This document shows positions 1 to 9,578 of a stretch of DNA of 61,127 nt, piece after piece. Position 1 is the first letter of the stretch, and each line of letters opens with the position of its first letter. Made by a program: the position numbers and the translations under genes. The notes beneath the pieces are model-generated. The model was not told where the DNA came from. It saw only the letters and a program-made list of their open reading frames with translations, and did not search any database. The DNA is from Streptococcus ovuberis. GTDB lineage: Bacteria > Bacillota > Bacilli > Lactobacillales > Streptococcaceae. The stretch is taken from NCBI RefSeq assembly GCF_012396585.1, contig NZ_JAAXPR010000013.1, positions 1 through 61,127 on the forward strand, read 5' to 3'.

Positions 1-3000
1 GAATAGTATCCGTTGACTGATCTGGATAAGTAATCGTCACATTCCCTTTGTCATCAACTGTTACATCAGTATTGTTCGGGAAGGTTGGATTTGAAGCCTT
101 AACCGCATCTGCCACCTTAGCTTTTTCGTCCTCTGTCAGCTTATTGAGGTCAGACACTGGTGTTTTAGCTGGGGCTTCAGGGTTAATCTCATCTGTAATT
201 GGCTTACCAACAACCGTCCGATCCGCTGGAATAGTATCCGTTGACTTATCTGGATAAGTGACAGTGACTGCACCATCGTTACCAACCTCAACTGTTGTTC
301 TCTCTGGGAAGTCAGGGTTTGCTTTCTTAACAGCTTCAGAAACCTTACCTTTTTCTTCTTCTGTCAATTTAGTCTTATCTGCAACAACGGTCTTGACAGG
401 ATCTTTTGGAGTGAAGCCATCAGTAATTGGTGCTTTTTGCTCAACTGTCTGGTCAGCTGGAATAGTATCCGTTGACTGATCTGGATAAGTAATCGTCACA
501 TTCCCTTTGTCATCAACTGTTACATCAGTATTGTTCGGGAAGGTTGGATTTGAGGCCTTAACCGCATCTGCCACCTTAGCTTTTTCGTCTTCTGTCAGCT
601 TATTGAGGTCAGAGACTGGTGTTTTAGCTGGGGCTTTAGGGTTAATCTCATCTGTAATTGGCTTACCAACAACCGTCCGATCCGCTGGAATAGTATCAGT
701 TGACTGATCTGGATAAGTGACAGTGACTGCACCATCGTTACCAACCTCAACTGTTGTTCTCTCTGGGAAGTCAGGGTTTGCTTTCTTAACAGCTTCAGAA
801 ACCTTACCTTTTTCTTCTTCTGTCAATTTAGTCTTATCTGAAACAACGGTCTTGACAGGATCTTTTGGAGTGAAGCCATCAGTAATTGGTACTTTTTTCT
901 CAACTGTCTGGTCAGCTGGAATAGTATCCGTTGACTGATCTGGATAAGTGACAGTGACTGTACCATCGTTACCAACCTCAACTGTTGTTCTCTCTGGGAA
1001 GTCAGGGTTTGCTTTCTTAACCGCATCTGCCACCTTAGCTTTTTCGTCTTCTGTTAGCTTATTGAGGTCAGACACTGGTGTTTTGGCTGGGGCTTTAGGG
1101 GTAGTTTTTTCAGCAGTTGTCTGATCTAGTTCGTAGTTAACTGTTACAATAACTTGCTTAGTATGGCCATCCTTTGTTGTTAGATTAACCAAAACTTTAT
1201 TGTCAACACCTGATATAGGGAGTGTTTGACCTTCTGCAAGCTTTGCTACAACATCTGTCTCTTTATTAAAGTGGTAGATATTGACAGCATCAGCCCCTGA
1301 TCGTACAGTTGCTTTAGCATTAGCTAGAATACGCTCCTCTGTAACAGAAGCTTCTCCTTTGGTCACGTTTTTAATATCGATAACACTATCAGCCGCAACA
1401 AGTCCCACATAAGCAGATTTATCTGTCGTTGATGTTTTACGATTAGCATCATCAACTACAGTGACTTCACGTGACCACTCACCTGGTTCTGTACGCCCCT
1501 GAGCAAGAGTTCCTCTGATTTTTACCTTATCATTTTCCAAGGTCATTACCAAACCGTCTAAACCTTGACGCGCACCTGTAGACGTGGAAAAATATGCTTC
1601 TTTAATTGTGGTATCCGCATCTACGTTAAGAGTTTGGTCAATTTTATCATTATTATTAACCCAGAAAACATAAGGTTTCGCAAGATCAACTCGAGGCGGT
1701 TGTTCCGGGAAATTTATCGTCACAGTAACTTCACGTCTATGAACAGACTGAGGAGTTAAATTCTTAAAATAGGCGGTTAAATCAGCTCGCTGAGTCTCTG
1801 TTAACTCAGCATTTTCAAGTAGATCTTTAACTGTCTCATAATCCGAATGAGTTTTAACAGTAACATTAATTTTTTTATCACGACCTGATGTTGGCCAAGT
1901 TGATTGTTCATCAGGTTGGGCAATCAGATAATCTAGAGCTTTATAAGCTTCTGGATTATTCTTATCACTTACAACGGAAGCATTAACTCGCTCAAGCATA
2001 GCTAGAACCGCCTGATTAATCATGCTCCGAGTTAACTTTTCCCCTTCCGGTACATTAATAACTGCTGAATTGTCTGCATTTAGTACATAGTAACGGCTCG
2101 TATTTGGAGTTATTGTACTATTATAGTTTTCTGCATAGTAAGTTGACCATGTTGCTGGTCCAGAGTGAGCCAACAAACCATCAACATGCGGTACACCAGT
2201 ACTGTCTACACTGGGGGTTAAGTAAGATTCGCTGTTAGTTGTTGAACGTCCTGGGTACGACTGACCTCCTTCTGATTGAACAAAAACAAGATTCGTTGGC
2301 TGACGTCCTTCAGCTTTTTCTAATACCTGGTGTATAGCATCACCATTCCAAGCAACATAAGTAGTAGGTTGAACGAAAGGCAATGAACGCTTAAGCGGAA
2401 TAGTAACCGTCTTACCAAAACGGCTACCACCAGAATAACTTACTCTACCATCATAGTTGCTTCTTTCTACAGCATCATACCCTAAAGTAGTTGCGGTAGC
2501 ACCTTGTGCAACAGAGACGGTTGCCATTTTAAGGCTATAATCAGCAGGAGTTAGTCCCTTATAAATAGCTTCCCATCTGATTTCTTTTGATGGGGTTAGG
2601 GGAGCGCTATAAACAACGGCTTGTGTGCTGTCACCCGTTCCTCCCCAAGTTTTTGCTAATACATCTGTACCTGTTGAATTAACAGGTGAACCATTAGCTG
2701 TCACTGTAGTTGGAGTTATAAGTGAATTCCCGTTATATAGGGCATATCCAATGTGCTGATCTCGAACGTCAGACTTACTACCAGCTTTTGTTGTTGTCGT
2801 AATAACCATTTCAAAGGTTCCGTCAGTATTTTCTTTGGTACGAACGACAACATCTCCCATGGTTTTCGTGTCATTTTTTCCCCCACGAACGCTATCTGCT
2901 TCATTAAGCGTATAAGTGACCTCACCTTGAAGATACTTACTATTATCTACAGTTGCCCGAAAACTTGCTCCCTCAGGAAGATTAACTTGTGCATCAGATT

Positions 3001-3745
3001 TCGTAACACTGAAGGTTAGAAGTTTACTACTACGCTGTCCATAAATAACATCTTGAGTAATGGTTTCTGCTTGACCTTCAGCAAGTTGGTAGCCTGAAGG
3101 TAATTCAGCCACTTCAGTTACTGTCGCACGAGGAACCTCCCCATCATAGACATCAGCAGTAGCGACTTTAGCAGGACTAGTTGCAACTAACAGTCCTGTA
3201 TTAATATCAACATATTGTACCTTATAGCTAATCGCTTTTTGACCTTGAACGGGTTTAGCTTCGGCAAACTCAATAGAGGTATCGGTCTCTTCAGCTTTGT
3301 CATTCCCAACAAGCGGTTTCGCATTAGATACTGTAAAAACAAAATATCCGACTTCACCTTCTTTCAAGTCCTTTGTTTGATTCCTTGCTGAAATAACATC
3401 ATATGACTCAGACTCTTTTGCTGTTTCCGTAATCGTAATACTTGCGATATCTTCTGCAGTCGTAACCTGCACTGACTTCTCTTCACTAGCAATTAATTGA
3501 CCGTTTGTGTCACGATATTCTATAACATAATTAAACGTTGCTTCTCTATCTGCCTCACGCGCAGTTACTAAGGTTGAATATTGACTTGACTCACCTTGAG
3601 TAGCAATCTCCTCGGCAGACGCACTGGCGCCGCCAAATATCCAAAAAGCAGCAATTGCGATTGAAGCCACACCAGCCTTAAATTTGCGGATAGAAAAACG
3701 CAACTCCTTAGTCTGATTGTTGTTAAATGTTTTATTCTGTTGCAT
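1..3745 (-). CDS. Rib-repeat cell-wall surface protein, N-terminal part
   Basis: The reading frame opens at 3745 behind a good Shine-Dalgarno (AAGGAGTTG) and stays open for 1248 codons to the left edge, so the C-terminus, including any LPXTG anchor, is not visible. Residues about 15-45 form an FSIRK-type signal peptide (RFSIRKFKAGVASIAIAA), which in streptococci directs secretion at the septum. About 830 residues of non-repeated sequence follow, including a stretch beginning NYVIEYRDTNGQLIASEEK that resembles MucBP-like or bacterial Ig-like strands. From about residue 880 come Rib/alpha-like repeats rich in TYPDQSTDTIPAD. Rib domains are rigid stalks found in adhesins and protective antigens of streptococci. 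The ligand cannot be inferred. Short open frames on the opposite strand over the repeats are shadows. Confidence 0.93.
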   Translation of the reverse strand, partial: MQQNKTFNNNQTKELRFSIRKFKAGVASIAIAAFWIFGGASASAEEIATQGESSQYSTLVTAREADREATFNYVIEYRDTNGQLIASEEKSVQVTTAEDIASITITETAKESESYDVISARNQTKDLKEGEVGYFVFTVSNAKPLVGNDKAEETDTSIEFAEAKPVQGQKAISYKVQYVDINTGLLVATSPAKVATADVYDGEVPRATVTEVAELPSGYQLAEGQAETITQDVIYGQRSSKLLTFSVTKSDAQVNLPEGASFRATVDNSKYLQGEVTYTLNEADSVRGGKNDTKTMGDVVVRTKENTDGTFEMVITTTTKAGSKSDVRDQHIGYALYNGNSLITPTTVTANGSPVNSTGTDVLAKTWGGTGDSTQAVVYSAPLTPSKEIRWEAIYKGLTPADYSLKMATVSVAQGATATTLGYDAVERSNYDGRVSYSGGSRFGKTVTIPLKRSLPFVQPTTYVAWNGDAIHQVLEKAEGRQPTNLVFVQSEGGQSYPGRSTTNSESYLTPSVDSTGVPHVDGLLAHSGPATWSTYYAENYNSTITPNTSRYYVLNADNSAVINVPEGEKLTRSMINQAVLAMLERVNASVVSDKNNPEAYKALDYLIAQPDEQSTWPTSGRDKKINVTVKTHSDYETVKDLLENAELTETQRADLTAYFKNLTPQSVHRREVTVTINFPEQPPRVDLAKPYVFWVNNNDKIDQTLNVDADTTIKEAYFSTSTGARQGLDGLVMTLENDKVKIRGTLAQGRTEPGEWSREVTVVDDANRKTSTTDKSAYVGLVAADSVIDIKNVTKGEASVTEERILANAKATVRSGADAVNIYHFNKETDVVAKLAEGQTLPISGVDNKVLVNLTTKDGHTKQVIVTVNYELDQTTAEKTTPKAPAKTPVSDLNKLTEDEKAKVADAVKKANPDFPERTTVEVGNDGTVTVTYPDQSTDTIPADQTVEKKVPITDGFTPKDPVKTVVSDKTKLTEEEKGKVSEAVKKANPDFPERTTVEVGNDGAVTVTYPDQSTDTIPADRTVVGKPITDEINPKAPAKTPVSDLNKLTEDEKAKVADAVKASNPTFPNNTDVTVDDKGNVTITYPDQSTDTIPADQTVEQKAPITDGFTPKDPVKTVVADKTKLTEEEKGKVSEAVKKANPDFPERTTVEVGNDGAVTVTYPDKSTDTIPADRTVVGKPITDEINPEAPAKTPVSDLNKLTEDEKAKVADAVKASNPTFPNNTDVTVDDKGNVTITYPDQSTDTI
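2..1110 (-). repeat. Rib repeat array, alternating 228/231 bp
   Basis: The landmark AATAGTATC recurs at 2, 230, 461, 689 and 920, with spacings of 228, 231, 228 and 231 bp. Two repeat types alternate: type A (NPTFPNNTDVTVDDKGNVTI) and type B (NPDFPERTTVEVGNDGAVTV). Positions 2-460 and 461-919 are thus two nearly identical copies of a 459-bp A+B super-unit. The repeat nearest the N-terminus (920-1110) is a hybrid: it starts with type A residues (KTPVSDLNKLTEDEKAKVADAV) and ends with type B residues. The array continues past the window edge. Confidence 0.93.
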
Positions 3746-3819
3746 AAAAACAACTCCTTTAAATACTTATTTTCTATGTGTAAAGTATGTGCAGAGCACA
3801 ATACGAAGAAAACAGATTA

Positions 3820-3848
3820 ATTGTACTCCTTCCTCCCCCAAAAGTCAA
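3820..3848 (-). promoter_or_regulatory. Likely promoter of the Rib surface protein gene
   Basis: Read on the minus strand, TTGACT (3848-3843) and TACAAT (3825-3820) are separated by exactly 17 bp. The leader to the start codon at 3745 is about 70 nt. Only decayed transposase sequence lies further upstream, so this is the best candidate promoter. Confidence 0.6.
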
Positions 3849-3959
3849 GGTGAAAAGGCAACGAACCACGCCGTACGCATGAAGAAACCATCGTTTTTAA
3901 CATCTTTCACAAATTACTTTCCCTCTTTGTTAGCTATAATAGTTAGAGGAGGTATTTTT

Positions 3960-4505
3960 ATGCCAGAGATTGTCAAGTTCTTAATGTCTGTTCACGACCT
4001 GAGTGACCATCGCAAAGTCCATCACCTGTTGTCTGATATTATCCTCCTCATCTTCTTTGCTCGTCTAGCTAGGGCCGAGTACTGGGAGGAAATCGAAGAT
4101 TTCGGTAAGGCCTATGAGTCTTCCTTGCGTGCCCTTCTTAAACTGGATAATGGGATTCCCTCTCATGACACCCTGCAGCGTGTTTTCGCAACCTTGGATC
4201 CTCAAGTCTTGGTAACCGTCACGTTAATATGGTCAAACCTACTTGAAGAGGCTAGACTGTCTGCGACCACTTTTCCGACCTTTGCCAAAAATCTTCTGGC
4301 TATTGATGGGAAAACAATTAGGGGCAATGGCAGTGCCACTCAAAAATCCCTTCACATGGTGTCTGCCTATGCGACAGAGCAGGGCATCTGTTACGGTCAA
4401 GTCGCAACCGATGAAAAAAGTAATGAAATCACAGCTATTCCAGCCCTATTAGACAACATTTCTGTTAAAGGTTGTCTGATTAGTATGGATGCTATGGGAA
4501 CCCAA
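3960..4505 (+). pseudogene. ISAs1-family transposase, 3'-truncated
   Basis: From an ATG at 3960, with Shine-Dalgarno GAGGAGG, the frame encodes about 180 residues typical of the N-terminal half of ISAs1 (H-repeat) transposases: a DDE-associated N-terminal domain (VHDLSDHRKVHHLLSDIILLI), then the first catalytic region (LLAIDGKTIRGNG) and [10 protein letters not shown], which carries the second catalytic Asp. It stops matching right after MGTQ, where IS1182-type sequence begins, so more than half of the DDE domain is gone. The frame can be extended upstream to 3717 but lacks a ribosome site there. It is non-functional. Confidence 0.85.
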
Positions 4506-5591
4506 AGTGATCAAGGGGGGCTCTGCCAATAAACAGAAGTGCCGTCGCATCAAGAAACTTCGCAACCAATTGAAGAAAGATTACCTCCCTCGCAAACAGC
4601 GTTATGAGGAAGCTAGAGCAATCCTCCAAGAACGTCATTCCTTTTCCAAAACAGACCATGATGCCACTTTTATGCGAATGAAAGAAGATCATATGCAAAA
4701 TGGTCAGCTCAAACCTGGATACAATGTCCAAGCAGCTACCAATGCTCAATATGTTCTTGCCTACTCCACTTCGCATTCTTCTTTCTAGGCTCAGGCTAAA
4801 ACAGTCCACTGGACTGTTTTACTCCCAAACCCAACAGATACTAGAACGTTAAAGCCTTTCCTCGAATCCATCCAAACTCTAGACTTGTTTCAAAACATTG
4901 TAGCTGATGCAGGGTATGGGAGTGAAGAGAATTATAGTTTTATCATTGATGAGTTGGAGAAAACACCTCTGATTCCATACAGCATGTATCAGAAGGAACG
5001 GACTAAGAAATATAAAAACAGTCCTCAAAACCAAAACAACTGGACTTACCTTGAAGAAACGGATCAGTTTGTGAAACCAGACGGGGTTGTGTATTCCTTT
5101 AAACACTATTCTCGTCGAACGGACAAGTATGGCTTTAAACGTGACTTTAAAATTTATGAGGCGGATAAGGTTCAAGACACACCAGGGTTGGAACAACTAG
5201 CTAAAACCGAGTGTGGTCGTCAGAAACAAATCCATTACAATCCGACTTGGCATTACTTTAAAGAACTTATCAAGGAAAAATTACATAGCAAAGAAGGCTC
5301 TCATATCTACGCCGAACGGAAAATCAATGTCGAACCCGTTTTTGGCCGATTGAAGAGTGTTTTTGGCGTACGCAGGGTTCACGTTAGAGGTCACCAAGCT
5401 GTCCAAACAGAGATTGGCTTGCTCTTCATGAGCATGAATCTCACAAAATTGGCTAAGAATTTGGCTGCTAAAACAGCTAAACATCAAAAACCACACTATG
5501 ATTCTTACTTCTTGATTGTTTCCAAGACAGAATTCACTGTGTGGTTTAATTTTGAAACTAGTTTTTGCCCAGCTTCGTCTGTCCCAGACTC
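4506..5591 (+). pseudogene. IS1182-family transposase remnant, interrupted
   Basis: Two segments of one transposase are visible. The first (about 4510-4768, [18 protein letters not shown] to NAQYVLAYS) and the second (about 4829-5570, NPTDTRTLKPFLESIQ through NVEPVFGRLKSVFGVRR) would be continuous but for about 55 bp of foreign sequence carrying a stop codon. The N-terminal third is missing; the ISAs1 remnant abuts in its place. A terminal-looking TGTCCCAGACTC lies at 5580-5591 and is a plausible remnant of the right inverted repeat. The element is dead. Confidence 0.85.
4769..4826 (+). repeat. Dispersed hairpin repeat inserted in IS1182 remnant
   Basis: This segment splits the IS1182 reading frame. 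It ends in a near-perfect hairpin at 4798-4820, AAAACAGTCCA / TGGACTGTTTT around a single base. Its left half (TCGCATTCTTCTTTCTAGGC then TCAGG) closely resembles the 49-bp units downstream of obgE (TCGCTTTCTTATTTTCAGGC then TCAGG), which also end in a hairpin with GGTCC/GGACC arms. It is therefore likely a single dispersed copy of the same family. Confidence 0.55.
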
Positions 5592-5607
5592 TTCTTCTTT
5601 TTCGTTT

Positions 5608-5928
5608 TTACGTCAACTTAACCGCTGTGCCGCTGCAGGTCACCATGAGCATGCCGTTGTCGGCGCCAAGAACTTCATAGTCCATTTTGACAGCAATAAC
5701 GGCATCAGCTCCCAGACTCCTAGCGCGCTCTTCCATTTCTTTTAAAGCGGTCTCTCTAGCTTCTGTTAACTCCCCTTCATAGCTTCCTGATCGCCCGCCA
5801 AAAATATTGCGCAAACCCGCCCCGATATCCTTGAACATATTGATACCAGTGATTACTTCACCAAAAACAATACCCTTATAGGCTGTTACCTGATGGCCAT
5901 CTATGCTTTGTGACGTTGTGATCATCAT
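5608..5928 (-). CDS. YbjQ/UPF0145 family protein
   Basis: Encodes 106 residues from the ATG at 5928, chosen because AGAGG lies 9 nt upstream; a longer frame to 5958 has no ribosome site. The sequence ([28 protein letters not shown], then [18 protein letters not shown]) is the compact alpha/beta fold of UPF0145 (YbjQ, heavy-metal-binding-like). The biochemical role of this family is not established. It has no signal peptide and is monocistronic, lying between the IS1182 remnant and glnP. Confidence 0.85.
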   Translation of the reverse strand: MMITTSQSIDGHQVTAYKGIVFGEVITGINMFKDIGAGLRNIFGGRSGSYEGELTEARETALKEMEERARSLGADAVIAVKMDYEVLGADNGMLMVTCSGTAVKLT

Positions 5929-6061
5929 AACGATATACCTCTTTCTAATGACTGACAAATAAAGTCAGCGTTTTCTTTTATTATACCTTAATGCGCTTCG
6001 ATTTTCCAACCAAAGCAGTACACCTCCATGTTAGATTTTATGACATGGTTTTCCAAAAAAT

Positions 6062-6090
6062 TTGCCTTTAGCTTCAGAATTTGCTATAAT
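6062..6090 (+). promoter_or_regulatory. Promoter of glnPQ
   Basis: TTGCCT (6062-6067) and TATAAT (6085-6090) are separated by 17 bp, with about 30 nt of leader before the glnP start codon at 6121. Confidence 0.65.
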
Positions 6091-6120
6091 AGACCACATC
6101 TTCACAAAAAGGAGTTCACT

Positions 6121-8316
6121 ATGAAGAAAAAAATACTAGCAATTATGCTAACCTTATTCCCTATATGGAGCCTATTTTTAGGTCAATCCGCTAAGGCAGA
6201 CGATACCATTGATATCGTTTTCGACTCTACTTATGCCCCTTTTGAATTTCAAGATACTAACGGAGACTATAAAGGGATTGACGTTGCTATTATCCAAGAG
6301 ATTGCCAAACGCTCTGGTTGGAAGTCCAAGAACACCTATCCTGGATTCGATGCTGCAGTCAATGCTGTTCAAGCAGGCCAGGCAGATGCCATTATGGCAG
6401 GGATGACGATTACCGAAGCCCGTAAGGACGTCTTTAGCTTTTCTGACCCTTACTTTGAGACTTCTATCGTTATTGCAACTCTATCTAAGAATAAAATCAG
6501 TCACTATTCAGACCTCAAAGATAAGACCATCGGGGTCAAAAATGGGACTGTAGCGCAAAGTTTTTTGGAAGACTTAAAGGACGAACATGGATTTACCATT
6601 AAGGCCTTTGATACTGGAACAGAAATGTATAACAGCCTCAGCGCAGGCGCTATTGATGCTGTGATGGATGACACTCCTGTTATTCAGTACGCCATTAGCC
6701 AAGGGCAAGATTTAGCCATCAATATGGAATCCGAATCCGTTGGTTCTTTTGGTTTCGCCGTCAAAAAAGGGAGCGCCAATGAAAGCTTGGTTACAGATTT
6801 CAATAAAGCCTTAAAGGCAATGAAGGCCGACGGCACTTATGATAAAATCCTAGCAGAATACATTGGAGAAAACGACAACAGCACAGAGACAAGTGCATCG
6901 TCATCACTTACCTTGACCGGCAACGTCCTCAACAAGGCAACCCCACTCAAAACTACCTATACCATTGTCAGTGATTCCTCCTTCGCCCCCTTTGAATTCC
7001 AAGACGATTCCAATACCTATGTCGGAATTGATATGGACATCATCAAAGCGATCGCTGAACACCAAGGTTTTGACCTTGAGATTCAAAATCCTGGATTTGA
7101 TGCTGCACTAAATGCCATCCAGTCAGGCCAAGCTGATGGGATGATCGCAGGGATGTCTATTACAGATGAGCGCAAGAAAACCTTTGATTTTTCAGACGCC
7201 TACTATACTGCAAATGCCATTCTAGCGGTTCCTAAAGACAGTGACATTAAAACCTATGAAGATCTCAAAGGCAAAACAGTCGGGGTAAAAAACGGAACTG
7301 CTTCTCAGAGTTTTCTAGAAGAATACAAAGACCAGTATGGCTATAGCATCAAGACCTTCTCAGAAGCATCAGCCATGTACGATTCCCTCAATACTGGAGC
7401 CTTGGCAGCTGTCATGGATGATGAACCTATTGTTAAATACGCCATCAACCAAGGGCAAAATTTAGCAACGCCAATTGCAGGAACACCAATTGGACAATAT
7501 GGGTTTGCTGTCAAAAAAGGAAGCAATCCTGAACTGATTGAGATGTTTAACAATGGTCTTGCAGCCCTTGTTGAATCCGGTGAATACGACAAGATCCTAG
7601 CCAAATATTTCTCTGAGACAGAGGAAAGCACTAATCAAGGCGTCGATGAAACAACCATTTCAGGCCTCCTTAAAAACAATTGGCAACAACTGCTAAAAGG
7701 CCTCGGTATCACACTTTCATTAGCTTTAATTTCCTTTGCCATCGCCATCCTGATTGGAATCCTTTTTGGCCTCATGGCTGCTAGTCCCTTTAAAATACTT
7801 CGTTTGATTGCCTCTTTCTTCGTGGATGTTGTCCGTGGGATTCCACTAATGATTGTCGCCGCCTTCATCTTCTGGGGCATTCCAAACCTGATTGAAAGCT
7901 TAACGGGTCAACAAAGTCCCATCAATGATTTTGTTGCAGGTGTCATTGCCTTATCCCTCAACTCCGGTGCTTACATTGCAGAAATCGTCCGCGGCGGAAT
8001 CGAAGCCGTCCCTGTCGGTCAGATGGAAGCTAGCCGAAGCTTAGGTATCTCTTACAGCAAGACCATGAAACGGATCATCTTGCCACAAGCCACTAAGATC
8101 ATGTTACCAAACTTTATCAACCAGTTTGTCATTACTTTAAAAGACACCACCATCATCTCAGCCATCGGCTTGGTGGAACTCTTCCAAACCGGAAAAATTA
8201 TCATTGCTCGAAATTACCAATCTTTCCGCATGTATGCTATACTAGCAGTATTGTATCTCATCATCATTACCCTACTAACACGTTTAGCCAAAGGCTTAGA
8301 AAAGAGGAATAAGTAA
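6121..8316 (+). CDS. glnP: GlnP-type amino-acid ABC transporter, two receptors fused to permease
   Basis: A 731-residue fusion protein for glutamine or related polar amino acid uptake. The start at 6121 has AAAGGAG upstream; the longer frame from 6028 covers the promoter. A signal peptide (1-25) is followed by two tandem family-3 solute-binding domains (about 31-255 and 282-505), each with YxPFEFQD, PGFDAAxNAxQxGQAD and GVKNGTxxQSFLE motifs. A permease domain (about 515-731) follows, with the EAxRSLGIS-type coupling motif ([16 protein letters not shown]). The two-receptor architecture matches lactococcal and streptococcal GlnP. glnQ overlaps its stop codon. Glutamine specificity is inferred from the architecture; glutamate or asparagine uptake is possible. 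Confidence 0.92.
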   Translation: MKKKILAIMLTLFPIWSLFLGQSAKADDTIDIVFDSTYAPFEFQDTNGDYKGIDVAIIQEIAKRSGWKSKNTYPGFDAAVNAVQAGQADAIMAGMTITEARKDVFSFSDPYFETSIVIATLSKNKISHYSDLKDKTIGVKNGTVAQSFLEDLKDEHGFTIKAFDTGTEMYNSLSAGAIDAVMDDTPVIQYAISQGQDLAINMESESVGSFGFAVKKGSANESLVTDFNKALKAMKADGTYDKILAEYIGENDNSTETSASSSLTLTGNVLNKATPLKTTYTIVSDSSFAPFEFQDDSNTYVGIDMDIIKAIAEHQGFDLEIQNPGFDAALNAIQSGQADGMIAGMSITDERKKTFDFSDAYYTANAILAVPKDSDIKTYEDLKGKTVGVKNGTASQSFLEEYKDQYGYSIKTFSEASAMYDSLNTGALAAVMDDEPIVKYAINQGQNLATPIAGTPIGQYGFAVKKGSNPELIEMFNNGLAALVESGEYDKILAKYFSETEESTNQGVDETTISGLLKNNWQQLLKGLGITLSLALISFAIAILIGILFGLMAASPFKILRLIASFFVDVVRGIPLMIVAAFIFWGIPNLIESLTGQQSPINDFVAGVIALSLNSGAYIAEIVRGGIEAVPVGQMEASRSLGISYSKTMKRIILPQATKIMLPNFINQFVITLKDTTIISAIGLVELFQTGKIIIARNYQSFRMYAILAVLYLIIITLLTRLAKGLEKRNK

Positions 8317-9056
8317 TGTCAAAATTAAAAATTGATGTTCAAGATTTACATAAATACTATGGTGAAAACGAGGTTTTGAAAGGCATTACTGCCCAGTTCT
8401 ACGAAGGTGACGTGGTTTGCATCATCGGACCTTCTGGATCTGGAAAATCCACCTTTTTACGCAGTCTCAATCTACTGGAAACAGCTACTAGCGGCCATAT
8501 CATTGTCAATGGTTATGACTTGACTGATAAAAAAACGAAGGTCGATGAAGTTCGGGAAAATATCGGTATGGTTTTCCAACACTTCAACCTCTTTCCCCAT
8601 ATGACCGTCTTAGATAATATCACTTTCGCTCCCAGAGAACACAAGCTCATGACCAAAAAAGAGGCTGAAGCATATGCCTTGGAGCTCCTAGAGAAAGTCG
8701 GACTCTCAGACAAGCGCGACGCCATGCCAGAAAGCCTCTCTGGTGGCCAAAAACAACGTGTCGCTATTGCTCGTGCCTTAGCCATGAAACCAGATATCAT
8801 GCTCTTTGATGAGCCGACATCAGCCCTTGATCCCGAAATGGTTGGTGATGTGCTCAATGTCATGAAAGACCTCGCTCAGCAAGGGATGACCATGCTGATC
8901 GTAACCCATGAAATGGGCTTTGCTAGAAAGGTGGCCAACCGTGTCATCTTTACAGACGGTGGCGAATTCCTAGAGGATAACTCGCCAGATCAGATTTTTG
9001 ATCATCCGCAACATCCGCGTTTGAAGGATTTCTTGGACAAGGTCCTCAACGTCTAA
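8316..9056 (+). CDS. glnQ: GlnQ amino-acid ABC transporter ATPase
   Basis: A 246-residue nucleotide-binding subunit that powers GlnP. Walker A is GPSGSGKST, the Q-loop is QHFNLFPH, the signature is LSGGQKQR, Walker B is IMLFDEP and the H-loop is VTHE. The ATG shares its A with the TAA stop of glnP (TAATG), so the two are translationally coupled. Length and motifs match the polar amino acid (PAAT) ATPases. Confidence 0.95.
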   Translation: MSKLKIDVQDLHKYYGENEVLKGITAQFYEGDVVCIIGPSGSGKSTFLRSLNLLETATSGHIIVNGYDLTDKKTKVDEVRENIGMVFQHFNLFPHMTVLDNITFAPREHKLMTKKEAEAYALELLEKVGLSDKRDAMPESLSGGQKQRVAIARALAMKPDIMLFDEPTSALDPEMVGDVLNVMKDLAQQGMTMLIVTHEMGFARKVANRVIFTDGGEFLEDNSPDQIFDHPQHPRLKDFLDKVLNV

Positions 9057-9072
9057 CATTCAACATCTCCTG

Positions 9073-9117
9073 CTCTTACTTCCGTTTTTCTGAAGAAGAG
9101 GGGGGATTTTTCTATTA
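9073..9117 (+). terminator. Probable terminator after glnQ
   Basis: CTCTTaCTTC pairs with GAAGAAGAG across a T-rich loop and is followed by a short G run and ATTTTTCT. The stem has a bulge, so this is a moderate-quality intrinsic terminator. Confidence 0.45.
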
Positions 9118-9578
9118 TCCAGAACACATTTCGATAACCTATGAGATGTATTGCTAACTCCCCTTTAATCAAAAATAGTTCACTCTATAACACTTTTCTT
9201 AGAGTGTATAAACGTTTGCAAGGGAATCGTCACGAACTCTGAGCAGCCAATCTAGACCTAAAACCGACAATTGAATTGAGTCTGGGACAAACCTCCTAAC
9301 CTCTCAAGTGATTTTTAATTTTTAAACAAGGCGCAGTGGTTGAGTGGCTCCTAATTCGCTGATTTTATCAGCTTTTGCAGCCCTAACGAATGAGGGAAAT
9401 ATCTTTCCCAAATTTCCAACCTCAAACAGTCACTTCCCTGACTGTTTGAGCTATGCGGAGGTGGGCTAACGACTCATCGAATTCTGGCGAATTGCCGACT
9501 TTTTTATACGAAAACTAAAAAACATGCAAAAAATCCTCCCCTATGATATACTCAAAGTGAAAAAATTTATATGGATTG
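9118..9578. other. Gene-free region with IS debris and a strong hairpin
   Basis: No supported gene. Visible items: a perfect 12-bp inverted repeat CTCAAACAGTCA/TGACTGTTTGAG at 9421-9450; GAGTCTGGGACA at 9278-9289, identical but inverted relative to the sequence ending the IS1182 remnant at 5580-5591; and a cre-like TATAAACGTTTGCA near 9208 with no gene under it. The right part (about 9500-9578) is probably the 3' non-coding end of the IS110 element. Confidence 0.5.

Noticed and set aside
48..938. Plus-strand open frames over the Rib repeats
   Set aside because: They repeat with the array, have no ribosome sites and are shadows of the minus-strand surface protein.
6028..6120. Longer N-terminus for GlnP
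   Set aside because: It would be encoded over the promoter; the ATG at 6121 has a ribosome site and begins a normal signal peptide.
9206..9222. cre site
   Set aside because: TATAAACGTTTGCA fits the consensus, but no promoter or gene lies downstream on either strand; probably chance or a relic.
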